A stretch of 24,717 bases of DNA from a virus. Below, piece by piece: positions 1 to 7,291 of the stretch (the first letter of the stretch is position 1; each line of letters starts with the position of its first letter). The translations under genes were made by a program, and so were the position numbers. The stretch is from positions 1 through 24,717 of the IMG/VR virus record IMGVR_UViG_3300032050_000772, one strand, 5' to 3'. The notes under the pieces are model-generated. The model was not told the DNA's origin. It did no database searches and saw nothing but the letters and a program-made list of their open reading frames with translations.

Positions 1-4
1 TATT

Positions 5-220
5 ATGATTGCGACAAATTGGTTTCAAAAAAAGTGGGGTCTTGAAGATCCTGTTTTGACTGATGAACTTTATAATAGGATTGTTGAATTGGAACAACGA
101 GTTAGAGTACTCGAAGAAGAAAATATAGAAACTACAAATGAATTATATCGTCTTGAGAACTCTTTGGATGCTCGTATAGATATTATTGCTGAACGTTGTC
201 AAATTAACTACGATGTATGA
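5..220 (+). CDS. Small coiled-coil protein of unknown function
   Basis: A 71-residue protein that I do not recognise functionally. From about residue 25 it is a heptad-like helix rich in Glu, Leu and Arg (IVELEQRVRVLEEEN), which predicts a coiled coil and so an oligomeric or scaffolding role. There is no signal peptide or membrane segment. The frame is still open at the left edge, so the true start could lie upstream; the ATG at position 5 is the first visible. Its stop overlaps the ATG of the next gene, as expected for translational coupling. Confidence 0.6.
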   Translation: MIATNWFQKKWGLEDPVLTDELYNRIVELEQRVRVLEEENIETTNELYRLENSLDARIDIIAERCQINYDV

Positions 221-386
221 CTTGGATGACTTTGAACGTGCCCTTGCTCACTTCGGCACAAGAGTTGACATCATCATTGCGCTTGAATTGGGTGGGAAGA
301 TTGATTCTCTTTCTGCTTACAAAGAAATCAAAGCAGAACTTAAAGAACTTAAACGAGCAAAAAAACAGTACGGAAAGGACATGTAG
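213..386 (+). CDS. Small helical phage protein of unknown function
   Basis: A 57-residue protein starting MYDLDDFERALAHFGTRVD. I chose the ATG at 213 over an upstream one at 186 because it overlaps the stop of the preceding gene by 8 bases, the usual arrangement in this genome. The C-terminal half is a Lys/Glu-rich helix (KEIKAELKELKRAKKQYG). Short acidic-basic helical proteins like this are common in T4-like cyanophages, but no function can be assigned. A seven-A run at 359-365 lies near its 3' end, where a zinc-knuckle frame overlaps it. Confidence 0.65.
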   Translation: MYDLDDFERALAHFGTRVDIIIALELGGKIDSLSAYKEIKAELKELKRAKKQYGKDM

Positions 387-501
387 TAAGTGTGGTGAAA
401 CTAAACCATTGACTATTGAGTATTATCAATCTGTAAAGTCTTTTAAATATAAGTTTAGTTATTATTGTAATAGGTGCAATAATCCAAAATCTAAGGAATA
501 A
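370..501 (+). pseudogene. Zinc-knuckle ORF remnant without a normal start codon
   Basis: In the frame starting near 370 the DNA reads TERTCSKCGETKPL, then a Tyr/Lys-rich stretch, then YYCNRCNNPKSKE. The two Cys-x2-Cys pairs about 27 residues apart resemble the zinc-binding domain of small phage HNH-type or zinc-ribbon proteins. No ATG, GTG or TTG with a ribosome-binding site opens it. An ACG codon at 370-372 sits exactly where a methionine would be expected. It overlaps the end of the preceding gene in another frame. It may be a start-codon-lost gene, a decayed fusion or a frameshifted extension of the upstream ORF; I cannot tell which. Confidence 0.4.
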
Positions 502-510
502 GTATTGACT

Positions 511-518
511 TATAAATA
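511..518 (+). promoter_or_regulatory. T4-type late promoter (TATAAATA)
   Basis: A perfect match to the T4 late promoter core TATAAATA lies 33 bases before the ATG of the first tail-fibre-like gene. In T4, gp55 reads this element together with the gp33 coactivator and the sliding clamp. A gp33 homologue is encoded in this window, and structural genes are expected late, so motif and context agree. Confidence 0.75.
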
Positions 519-550
519 CTCTAAACGTAGGTAATATCTTAATATAAACT

Positions 551-1117
551 ATGGCTCAATTGACATCCAGTGGAATAAGGTTTGCAACTATTCCCGCAGT
601 AGATGAATTAAATTCAAGAAGAGGAATTTTTCCTACTAGCACTGCTTGGGTTTTTTATCAAACCTCAGCTCCTACTGGATGGACTAAATCCACAACTCAT
701 AATAATAAAGCCCTTAGAGTAGTGTCTGGAGATGGTGGTGGATCCGGAGGAACAAATAGTTTTACTTCCACTATGAGTAGTTTTACTCTTGGTGGATCAT
801 TAACCTCCTCGAATGCCACAGGGGGAACTGAATTATCTGATACCCAAATTCCTGGGCACGTTCACCCTACAGGAGTAAGGTTAAATGCTGTTCCTACATT
901 AAACAATCCAGACGGTGCTTTTACTGGATGGAATGGTGGTGATGTAGCTCGTAGCACTGGTTGGACTAGAAATACTCCAGCAACTGGAGCTACAGGTGGA
1001 ATTCCTAATGGAGCAGCACACGCTCACCCTTTTAGTGCAACAGGAACTCTTACAAATCAATCTGTAGACATAGCAGTTCAATACATAGATGTTATCATCT
1101 GTACGTTTGATGGATAA
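551..1117 (+). CDS. Tail-fibre/collar-like structural protein, copy 1
   Basis: A 188-residue Gly/Ser/Thr-rich protein, probably part of the adsorption apparatus. After a short N-terminal block (MAQLTSSGIRF) comes FYQTSAPTGWTK at about residues 35-46, typical of phage tail-collar domains, followed by a DGGGSGGT segment. Two His-x-His pairs (H103/H105 in GHVHP and H157/H159 in HAHP) resemble the metal-binding HxH motifs in receptor-binding tips of T4 short and long tail fibres. The C-terminus VQYIDVIICTFDG is shared with its downstream paralogue. A late promoter precedes it. The motifs support tail-tip identity; the receptor is unknown. Confidence 0.75.
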   Translation: MAQLTSSGIRFATIPAVDELNSRRGIFPTSTAWVFYQTSAPTGWTKSTTHNNKALRVVSGDGGGSGGTNSFTSTMSSFTLGGSLTSSNATGGTELSDTQIPGHVHPTGVRLNAVPTLNNPDGAFTGWNGGDVARSTGWTRNTPATGATGGIPNGAAHAHPFSATGTLTNQSVDIAVQYIDVIICTFDG

Positions 1118-1120
1118 ATA
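1113..1120 (+). promoter_or_regulatory. Late-promoter variant (GATAAATA)
   Basis: GATAAATA differs from the T4 late core by one base and overlaps the stop codon of tail-fibre-like copy 1. It lies 35 bases before the ATG of copy 2, almost the same distance as the perfect late promoter in front of copy 1. The equal spacing makes it a credible second late start. Confidence 0.5.
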
Positions 1121-1154
1121 CTTTAAATAACATCTGTAGTTTACATCATATAAA

Positions 1155-1682
1155 ATGGCTAAATTAACAGCATCTGGAATAGTTTTTGGTGACTCAACTA
1201 TTTTAAATTCTAAGTACGGAATTGTTCCACAAAACTCAGTATCCATATTTTATCAAACCTCGGCTCCTACTGGATGGACTAAATCCACAACTCATAATGA
1301 TAAAACTCTCAGAGTTGTTAATGGAGACGGTGGTGGATCTGGAGGAACTTCATCGTTCACCACAGTATTTCCTGGTAGCTTGAGAACAATATCGTCATCA
1401 AGTATTACAATGACTGGAACTGTTGGTAATACAACGTTAACTACCCCACAGTTACCTAGTCACACTCATCCTAATGGAGGTTTTGTTGGATTAACTTTGA
1501 GTCCTGGTGCTGGTGACGTTGCTTTTGGAGCCGGTTGGACTAGAAGTACTCCTGATACTGGTAGTGGACCGATTAATGGTGGCGGTTCTCATAGTCACCC
1601 TTGGTCGGGTACAGCTTCATTTTCTATAGATGTAGATTTTAGAGTTCAATACATAGATGTTATTGTTTGTACTTTTGCTTAA
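1155..1682 (+). CDS. Tail-fibre/collar-like structural protein, copy 2
   Basis: A 175-residue paralogue of the preceding gene. It shares the N-terminal pattern MAKLTASGIVF, the collar motif FYQTSAPTGWTKSTTH, the DGGGSGGT loop, two His-x-His pairs (H103/H105 in SHTHP and H146/H148 in SHSHP) and the C-terminus VQYIDVIVCTFA. The central segment between the collar motif and the first HxH, and the loop between the HxH pairs, are divergent, as expected where receptor contacts vary. It has no strong Shine-Dalgarno (TATAAA precedes the ATG). Likely a virion tip protein; whether both copies assemble together is unknown. Confidence 0.75.
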   Translation: MAKLTASGIVFGDSTILNSKYGIVPQNSVSIFYQTSAPTGWTKSTTHNDKTLRVVNGDGGGSGGTSSFTTVFPGSLRTISSSSITMTGTVGNTTLTTPQLPSHTHPNGGFVGLTLSPGAGDVAFGAGWTRSTPDTGSGPINGGGSHSHPWSGTASFSIDVDFRVQYIDVIVCTFA

Positions 1683-1695
1683 TCCGTGATAGAAT
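1667..1695 (+). promoter_or_regulatory. Possible sigma-70-type promoter with extended -10
   Basis: TGATAGAAT at 1687-1695 is an extended -10 element (TG-N-TAGAAT). A weak -35, TTGTAC, sits 17 bases upstream at 1667-1672, inside the end of the tail-fibre-like copy 2. The next gene starts 22 bases downstream of the -10. The -35 is poor, so the call rests on the extended -10. Confidence 0.35.
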
Positions 1696-1716
1696 AAGAA
1701 AAATATTTTTGTCTAT

Positions 1717-2061
1717 ATGAAAAAGAACGAATCAGGTAATTTTTGTCCTCTTATCAGGAAAGATTGTATCGAACATAAATGTTCGTGGTATACACATGTG
1801 AGAGGAATGAATCCAAATACAGGAGAAGATGTAGATCATTGGTCTTGTGCTGTAACTTGGATGCCTATGTTAACAATTGAAAATTCTCAACAACAAAGAC
1901 AAACTGGATCAGCTGTAGAATCCTTTAGAAACGAAGTAGTCAAATCTAATACTGAGAATAGACAACTATATATTGATATGATTCAACAAAATGGTATATT
2001 GCCAGTAAATGTAACTTCTTTGACAAGTACTCATACACTACCAGAAAATACAGGAGAATAA
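1717..2061 (+). CDS. Cys/Trp-containing small protein of unknown function
   Basis: A 114-residue protein I do not recognise. The N-terminal 45 residues contain four cysteines (C10, C17, C22, C44) with nearby His and Trp (FCPLIRKDCIEHKCSWYTH), which could bind a metal ion. The C-terminal half is polar and Gln/Asn/Thr-rich and looks helical or flexible. It ends 3 bases before the next ORF, suggesting co-transcription. Its place between tail-fibre-like genes and the glycan island is compatible with an accessory or assembly role, but nothing in the sequence shows that directly. Confidence 0.6.
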   Translation: MKKNESGNFCPLIRKDCIEHKCSWYTHVRGMNPNTGEDVDHWSCAVTWMPMLTIENSQQQRQTGSAVESFRNEVVKSNTENRQLYIDMIQQNGILPVNVTSLTSTHTLPENTGE

Positions 2062-2064
2062 ATT

Positions 2065-2553
2065 ATGAAACTGACCATCATCCCTTCAGATAAATCTGTT
2101 TATGTAAATCAGATTGGTTATACCAATATTGATATGACTTGGGTTCCTATTATTGATGGAAAAAAAGTTCATGCAGTTCAATGGTTGGATGATGAAGGTG
2201 AAATTGAGTTTGTTGGACCTCATCAAAATTTAAAGATTACTAAGTTAGATGTATTCGAACAAGCAATTGAGTTGTGGAATGAAAAGAAACTCGAAGAAGA
2301 AACTCTCCTACGACAAAAACTAGAATCAGAAGAAAGACATAGAAAACAAGAAGAAGAACGTCTAAGATCACAATTTATTGGCGTTGATGATGAATTTGAA
2401 GTTGATGTTAGTGAACTTGATGAATATGGATATAGTGAAAAACCTTATATTGCTCCTTCAGAAACTCACATGCCTCCAGTAGAGCCTTTAATGTATGAGG
2501 ATGAAGATGAAGATTTATTCTACGATATTGAAGAACTCCTAAAAGAAATTTGA
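2065..2553 (+). CDS. Acidic phage protein, possibly tail-fibre-assembly related
   Basis: A 162-residue protein. The N-terminal 65 residues look like a small beta domain (MKLTIIPSDKSVYVNQIGY and VHAVQWLDDEGEIEF). The VHAVQW pattern is seen in small cyanophage proteins encoded near tail fibres. Residues about 75-120 form a Glu/Arg/Lys-rich helix, probably a coiled coil, and the C-terminus is very acidic (YEDEDEDLFYDIEELL). It could be a fibre chaperone, since such proteins are often elongated and sit beside fibre genes, but the family is not certain. Confidence 0.55.
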   Translation: MKLTIIPSDKSVYVNQIGYTNIDMTWVPIIDGKKVHAVQWLDDEGEIEFVGPHQNLKITKLDVFEQAIELWNEKKLEEETLLRQKLESEERHRKQEEERLRSQFIGVDDEFEVDVSELDEYGYSEKPYIAPSETHMPPVEPLMYEDEDEDLFYDIEELLKEI

Positions 2554-2574
2554 GTTTAAATTATTGAATTTGAA

Positions 2575-3741
2575 ATGATGAATCAAAAATTAATTGATAA
2601 TAACTATATTGTCCTGTCAAATTTTATTTCAAAAGAAAGGGCGTTAAGTCTTTCTTCTGAATTTTTAAAACATTGCGAAGAAAACAATATAGAAGGAGAT
2701 CCTCAGGCTCCAAATTCATATTCTGCATATAATTACATATCATTTCTGGAATTACTCTGTGAAAAAACTACGGTAATCTCTTCGGCAATTGGCGAAACAG
2801 TTTTACCTACCTATGCATATTCTAGGGTATATAAAAAAGGAAGTGAATTAAAAAAACATATAGATAGAGATGCTTGTGAGATATCATTAACTCTTCATCT
2901 ACATGGAGATGTTGCTTGGCCTATATGGATTGAAACTTCTTCTGGGGAAACTCGTTGTGTGCAATTAAATCCCGGAGATGCTATGATCTATATGGGAAAA
3001 ATTGCTCCACATTGGAGAGAACCTTTCAGTGGAGAATGGTATAGTCAAGTATTCCTGCATTATGTTAGAAGTCGTGGAGATTGTTCATATGCATATTTTG
3101 ACAAAGATAGTGAGAAAACTAAACCAGTAGTTGAAGAAATTAATATTCCTACTGAAACAAAAATAATGTCTTCTAGAGCTAAAAAATCTTTAGAAGACTA
3201 CATCTTTACGTTGGATAATATTGTTCCATCGGAATTGTGTGATAGAATTTTAAAAGAATATTCTGAATGTAGTTTTTGGACTCCTACAAGCGTTGGTGAT
3301 GGTAATGTAAATAATCAGATTAGAAATTGCGATACTATTAGTATTTCTGAACAACTAGTAATTGAAAAAAATTTCGACGTTAGGAAAAGAATAGACGAAG
3401 ATTTTTATCTTTGCGCTTCAAAAGCAATCAATGAATATAGAAATTTATTTCCTGAAGTTGCCTCGGAGATTGATACTGGATACGGATTACTGAGATATAA
3501 AGAAGGACAGTTTTATGTTCAACACACAGATTCTTTTAAGAGTCAACAAAGATCAGTGAGTTGTTCTTTCATGTTAAATGATGATTATGAGGGTGGTGAG
3601 TTTGCATTTTTTGATAGAGAAATTGTAATAAAAGGATTAAAAGGATCTATAGTAATGTTCCCATCCAATTTCATGTATCCACATGAAATTATGCCAGTAA
3701 CTTCTGGTACTCGTTACTCAATTATTACTTGGTATGTCTGA
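2575..3741 (+). CDS. Tandem 2OG-Fe(II) dioxygenase-like protein (two domains)
   Basis: A 388-residue protein made of two double-stranded beta-helix oxygenase modules. The C-terminal module has the complete signature of prolyl-4-hydroxylase-like enzymes: H317-x-D319 (QHTDS), distal H370 (YPHEI) and R380 (SGTRYS), which would bind Fe(II) and 2-oxoglutarate. The N-terminal module has H95-x-D97 (KKHIDRD) and H146 (APHWRE) but no clear arginine about 10 residues after the distal His, so it may bind 2OG differently or be inactive. Typical single-domain relatives are about 200 residues, so this looks like an internal duplication or fusion. It opens the nine-gene island and overlaps the next gene by 8 bases. 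The substrate (protein side chain or sugar) is unknown. Confidence 0.8.
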   Translation: MMNQKLIDNNYIVLSNFISKERALSLSSEFLKHCEENNIEGDPQAPNSYSAYNYISFLELLCEKTTVISSAIGETVLPTYAYSRVYKKGSELKKHIDRDACEISLTLHLHGDVAWPIWIETSSGETRCVQLNPGDAMIYMGKIAPHWREPFSGEWYSQVFLHYVRSRGDCSYAYFDKDSEKTKPVVEEINIPTETKIMSSRAKKSLEDYIFTLDNIVPSELCDRILKEYSECSFWTPTSVGDGNVNNQIRNCDTISISEQLVIEKNFDVRKRIDEDFYLCASKAINEYRNLFPEVASEIDTGYGLLRYKEGQFYVQHTDSFKSQQRSVSCSFMLNDDYEGGEFAFFDREIVIKGLKGSIVMFPSNFMYPHEIMPVTSGTRYSIITWYV

Positions 3742-4528
3742 GAAACTTGTAGGAATTCCAAGTATTTACTATCTAAATCTAGACTCTGAATTAGATAGAA
3801 GGGAATACATGGAAAAACAATTTGAGAGGTGGAATATCAATAATGTAACAAGATTTTCTGGATCAAATTATCTTGTAGAAAATTATGATCATTGGAAAAA
3901 TATCTTACATTTTCCTGAAAAAATTAAAGATAGACAACATCAATTAGCAGCTTCTATCACTCTATCAACCCTAGAAATGGTCAGACATTGGTTAGAAACA
4001 ACCGATGAAGACCATTTAATTTTATTTGAAGATGATTATGATTTAAATCTAATTGAATACTGGCATTTTGATTGGAATTATTTGATGAAAAAAATTCCAT
4101 ACGATTGGGATTGTATTCAGTTGGGGTATGAATCATCTCATTATGTTAAATTTTTCCTTCACCCTAAGGATAAGACTAGTGCGTATGGGCCGGTATTAAT
4201 TAATAGACACTTCGCTCAGAAATTAATCAATTTACACTACTTTAAGGGTAAGTACTTGTTGATTCGTAAGTATGGTTCTTATCCATATAATACTGGATAC
4301 CGAGTTGTTTCATTGGATGATTTTGTTTGTTTTTTGGGAAAAACATATCAGTTGCCGTTAATAACTCAAAATCCACATCTAGATAAAGTATCAAAAAAAC
4401 ATCATTTTCTTTGCAAAGAAATCTATTATGATTGGTGGCAAAATAAAAGAGATAATTTTACTTTGGATGATTTTTTTTCTTATGGTAAACCAAATGATTA
4501 TGAAATGACTGAAAAAGTAAATTACTAA
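3734..4528 (+). CDS. GT25-like glycosyltransferase, copy 1
   Basis: A 264-residue protein resembling glycosyltransferase family 25 (LPS and collagen-type galactosyl/glucosyltransferases). It has the N-terminal signature IYYLNLDSELDRREYMEKQF at about residues 11-30 and an acidic nucleotide-sugar/metal motif LILFEDDYDL with EDD at 99-101. A conserved GPVLINRHFAQKLI segment follows. It ends with the signature shared in this cluster, LDDFFSYGKPND. No signal peptide or membrane segment is seen, so it is probably cytoplasmic. Its start overlaps the oxygenase gene and its stop overlaps the next start (TAATG). Donor and acceptor cannot be read from the sequence. Confidence 0.7.
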   Translation: MSEKLVGIPSIYYLNLDSELDRREYMEKQFERWNINNVTRFSGSNYLVENYDHWKNILHFPEKIKDRQHQLAASITLSTLEMVRHWLETTDEDHLILFEDDYDLNLIEYWHFDWNYLMKKIPYDWDCIQLGYESSHYVKFFLHPKDKTSAYGPVLINRHFAQKLINLHYFKGKYLLIRKYGSYPYNTGYRVVSLDDFVCFLGKTYQLPLITQNPHLDKVSKKHHFLCKEIYYDWWQNKRDNFTLDDFFSYGKPNDYEMTEKVNY

Positions 4529-5352
4529 TGTCTACCAACCCTAAGTTAAAAAATCTTCCTCCAATATATTACTTTAATCTGGATCACAGAAAAGATCGTA
4601 AAGAATATATTGAAAAACAATTTTTAGATCATGGAATAACAAACTATCATAGAGTTAATTCTTCTAGATATTCTGTAGAAAATTATAAGGATTGGAGATC
4701 CAAAGTAGTAACTGACAAACTTAGAACTCAGGTGTGGTTTCTAGCTACCCTAATTGATAGAATACATGGTATAATTGATTGGTATGAATCTAATATTTCT
4801 GAAACCTGTCTAATAGTTGAAGATGATTTTTGTTTAGATCCAGTTGAGTACTGGAACTTTGATTGGAAAACTTTTGTCGATAATCTACCTTGTACCTGGG
4901 AGTGCGTCCAACTTCACATTATTGGAGAGAAATTCATTAGAATGAATCTGTCTAAGTGGACTGTAAACAATCACTCCACAGGATGTATACTTATTAATAG
5001 ATCATATGCAAAAAAATTAATTGATCTTCATTACATAGAAGGTAAATTTAAATTATATTCTAACTATGGATATAGTAAAAAATGGCCAGAATATCATTAT
5101 CAATCAGTAGATTTTGTTTTATACCAAATAGGAGTTACATATTCAATTCCAATCTTTACCACCAACTACAACTTCATAAGTGATGGGTATAGGAATGGAA
5201 AAATAAATTATATGGCTAAAAATTCTGATCAATTAGTTTTAGATTGGTGGAAAAATAAGTCTCCAGATTACACATTAGATGATGTTTTTTATTTAAATTC
5301 AATTAAAAGAAAGGAATTAATTATAGAAGTTAATCATGAATTTGAAGGATAA
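4528..5352 (+). CDS. GT25-like glycosyltransferase, copy 2
   Basis: A 274-residue paralogue of the neighbouring GT25-like proteins. It has IYYFNLDHRKDRKEYIEKQF near the N-terminus and LIVEDDFCLDPVEYW with EDD at residues 98-100, then the W(E/D)C(V/I)QL segment. A GCILINRSYAKKLI block aligns with the copies on either side. The shared C-terminal FFTYGKPND signature is absent: the equivalent region reads YTLDDVFYLNSIKRKEL, so this copy has diverged at its end. It is tightly coupled to both flanking genes by stop/start overlap. The fold assignment is good; the sugar specificity is unknown. Confidence 0.68.
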   Translation: MSTNPKLKNLPPIYYFNLDHRKDRKEYIEKQFLDHGITNYHRVNSSRYSVENYKDWRSKVVTDKLRTQVWFLATLIDRIHGIIDWYESNISETCLIVEDDFCLDPVEYWNFDWKTFVDNLPCTWECVQLHIIGEKFIRMNLSKWTVNNHSTGCILINRSYAKKLIDLHYIEGKFKLYSNYGYSKKWPEYHYQSVDFVLYQIGVTYSIPIFTTNYNFISDGYRNGKINYMAKNSDQLVLDWWKNKSPDYTLDDVFYLNSIKRKELIIEVNHEFEG

Positions 5353-6202
5353 ATTAAAAGGCCTACCCCCAATTATTTTGGCTACAATTGATGAAAGGCC
5401 AGATAGACAGGAATATGCTGAAATTCAGTATGATTATTGGGGTATTAAAAATTATACAAAAGTTTCTGGGTCAAAGTATCAACTTTCAACATATGAAGAT
5501 TGGAAAGATTTGGTTATCTTGAATCCATTTGAAGAATATCATAGAAAAAATCATCATATTGCAGAAATTTCCATAACTCTGGCTCACTTAATCAATATAA
5601 AAAATTGGTTAGAAACTACTAATGATCCATATGTAATTATCATGGAAGATGATTATGATTTAAATTTTATTGATTATTGGCATTTTGACTGGGAACATCT
5701 AATGAATAATATCCCATATGATTGGGATTGTATTCAAATGACTTTCGAGAATGAGGAGTGTATGCCATGTTTTTTGCATCCAATTCTAAGTGGACATGAC
5801 ACTGGTGCTTCTTTAATTAATAGGAGATATGCAGAAAAAATTATAAGTCTTCACTATAAAGATGGTAAATTTGATTTATCACAGAAAATTTCTAACTACA
5901 AATGGTCAAGTCAAGGTATAAAAACCTTTGAAGGTTTGGGAATGCCCAATTTTACAACGGATTATTTTCTAGGTCATAACGGAAAAACATATTGTATTCC
6001 ACTTTTTTCAGTAAATCCTGGTTTTGGTAGTTGGGCTCAAAATATTGATAGAAGAGAGGAGAGAGTGGATTTAGCTTTTTCTTATAAGGCTTGTAAAAAG
6101 TGGTGGACTGAATTGAGAGATCAGTATACACTCGAAGAATTCTTTACTTATGGTAAACCAAATGATAGAATAATTTTACCAAGTGAATTTGAAAATGTTT
6201 GA
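5336..6202 (+). CDS. GT25-like glycosyltransferase, copy 3
   Basis: A 288-residue member of the same paralogous set. The N-terminus MNLKDKLKGLPPI is nearly the same as in copy 4, but the usual YYxNLD strand is replaced by ILATIDERPDRQEY, a departure at the expected nucleotide-binding edge. The acidic motif IIMEDDYDL (EDD 104-106), the YWHFDW segment and the C-terminal LEEFFTYGKPND are intact. The start lies 17 bases inside copy 2, and its end overlaps the aminotransferase start by 8 bases. Probably an active transferase with altered specificity, though loss of function cannot be excluded. Confidence 0.66.
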   Translation: MNLKDKLKGLPPIILATIDERPDRQEYAEIQYDYWGIKNYTKVSGSKYQLSTYEDWKDLVILNPFEEYHRKNHHIAEISITLAHLINIKNWLETTNDPYVIIMEDDYDLNFIDYWHFDWEHLMNNIPYDWDCIQMTFENEECMPCFLHPILSGHDTGASLINRRYAEKIISLHYKDGKFDLSQKISNYKWSSQGIKTFEGLGMPNFTTDYFLGHNGKTYCIPLFSVNPGFGSWAQNIDRREERVDLAFSYKACKKWWTELRDQYTLEEFFTYGKPNDRIILPSEFENV

Positions 6203-6782
6203 GTACGTTACCGAGTTTGAATCACAAATTGCTGAGTTTTTTGGAGCTCCTTATGCAGTAGCTACTGATTCATGTACTCATGCATTAGAACTTTGTTTGA
6301 GACATACTAGGCAAGATCATATTACAATTCCAACCAGAACATATATTTCGGTTCCGATGACTTGTATGAAACTTGGATTAAATTGGAATTGGAAAGAAGA
6401 AGAGTGGTCTGATTATTATCACTTAGGAAATACTACAATTGTTGATGCTGCTGTTCTTTGGGGTAAAAATACGTATCTATCGAACACATTTATGTGTTTA
6501 AGTTTTCAGTTCAAAAAACATTTGAACCTAGGAAGAGGTGGTGCAATTCTGTTGCAAAACAAAGAGGATTATGATACACTTAAAAAAATGTCTTATGATG
6601 GTCGTGATCTCAGTCGTCCATGGGCCGAACAAGACATAGATACTATCGGGTATCATTATTACATGACTCCTGAGGTGGCCAAAACGGGAATTGAATTACT
6701 AAATGAGCGGAAAAAAACTCCCGGTAAAAAATGGAGCCACAGGGATTACCCAGATTTGAGAGAAATGTCAGTGTTCAAATGA
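6195..6782 (+). CDS. Miniature DegT/DnrJ/EryC1/StrS-type aminotransferase
   Basis: A 195-residue PLP-dependent aminotransferase-like protein related to sugar and aminocyclitol aminotransferases. Motifs in family order: TDSCTHALEL (24-33, phosphate side of the cofactor), VDAA (D84, pyridine-N aspartate), SFQFKKHLNLGRGGAI with Lys at 108 as the likely Schiff-base residue, and GYHYYMTPEVAKTGIELL (152-169). Family members are usually 370-400 residues. This one lacks the C-terminal small domain and has a shortened segment between residues 68 and 84. I prefer the ATG at 6195; a GTG lies 12 bases upstream. It would need a homodimer or partner to complete the active site. Confidence 0.72.
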   Translation: MFEYVTEFESQIAEFFGAPYAVATDSCTHALELCLRHTRQDHITIPTRTYISVPMTCMKLGLNWNWKEEEWSDYYHLGNTTIVDAAVLWGKNTYLSNTFMCLSFQFKKHLNLGRGGAILLQNKEDYDTLKKMSYDGRDLSRPWAEQDIDTIGYHYYMTPEVAKTGIELLNERKKTPGKKWSHRDYPDLREMSVFK

Positions 6783-7291
6783 TCAATCATATAACCCCTA
6801 ATTGGGACATTAAGGATTTTTACGACCTTAACTACGAATTATCTACACATAAAGATGAAGAGTTGGTAAATCAGTATTTAAGTTCTGGACATAATAAAGA
6901 AAAATTGTCCATTTATAAGTATCAGTTACCAAATCCTATGCCAAAATGTGTAGATGAGTATATCATTCCACATTTTGACTTTTTGGATAAAGTGGCTGCT
7001 GCAGTTAATTACTTTAAACCTGGTCAATATCTACCTCTTCACACGGATTTATTTGGAAAGTATGTAGAAATCAATAATATTGGTTCCGAAAACGTAATAA
7101 GATGTATGGTAATGTTGGAAGATAATTCTCCAGGTCAAATTTTACAAATTAAAGATACTGCATATTCTACATGGAAGGCTGGAGATTGTTTCTATTGGGA
7201 TTATCATGAAATACATGCTTTTTATAATTTCAGTATGAAAGATAGGTACGCGATTCAAATTACGGGAGTTAAAAATGAAAAGTCAAAATGA
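6779..7291 (+). CDS. 2OG-Fe(II) oxygenase / Asp-hydroxylase-like protein
   Basis: A 170-residue protein with the cupin-type iron-binding triad of non-haem Fe(II)/2-oxoglutarate oxygenases: H88-x-D90 (LPLHTDLFG), distal H146 (YHEIHAFYN) and R156 (KDRYAIQIT), ten residues later, for 2OG. The spacing and the R-x-A-I-Q ending recall aspartyl/asparaginyl beta-hydroxylase-like proteins. I set the start at 6779, where ATGA overlaps the aminotransferase stop; an earlier in-frame ATG lies deep inside that gene. It overlaps the amidinotransferase gene by 17 bases. The target could be a sugar intermediate or a phage protein. Confidence 0.75.
   Translation: MINHITPNWDIKDFYDLNYELSTHKDEELVNQYLSSGHNKEKLSIYKYQLPNPMPKCVDEYIIPHFDFLDKVAAAVNYFKPGQYLPLHTDLFGKYVEINNIGSENVIRCMVMLEDNSPGQILQIKDTAYSTWKAGDCFYWDYHEIHAFYNFSMKDRYAIQITGVKNEKSK

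Noticed and set aside
359-365. A AAA AAA slippery heptamer in the right phase for -1 programmed frameshifting
   Set aside because: The -1 frame after it does not carry the zinc-knuckle sequence; that lies in the +1 (or -2) frame, and no stimulatory hairpin is evident.
899-1246. Minus-strand ORF of 115 codons across the two tail-fibre-like genes
   Set aside because: Composition is Cys/Ser-rich and unlike a folded protein; it is antisense to two well supported genes and crosses the gap between them.
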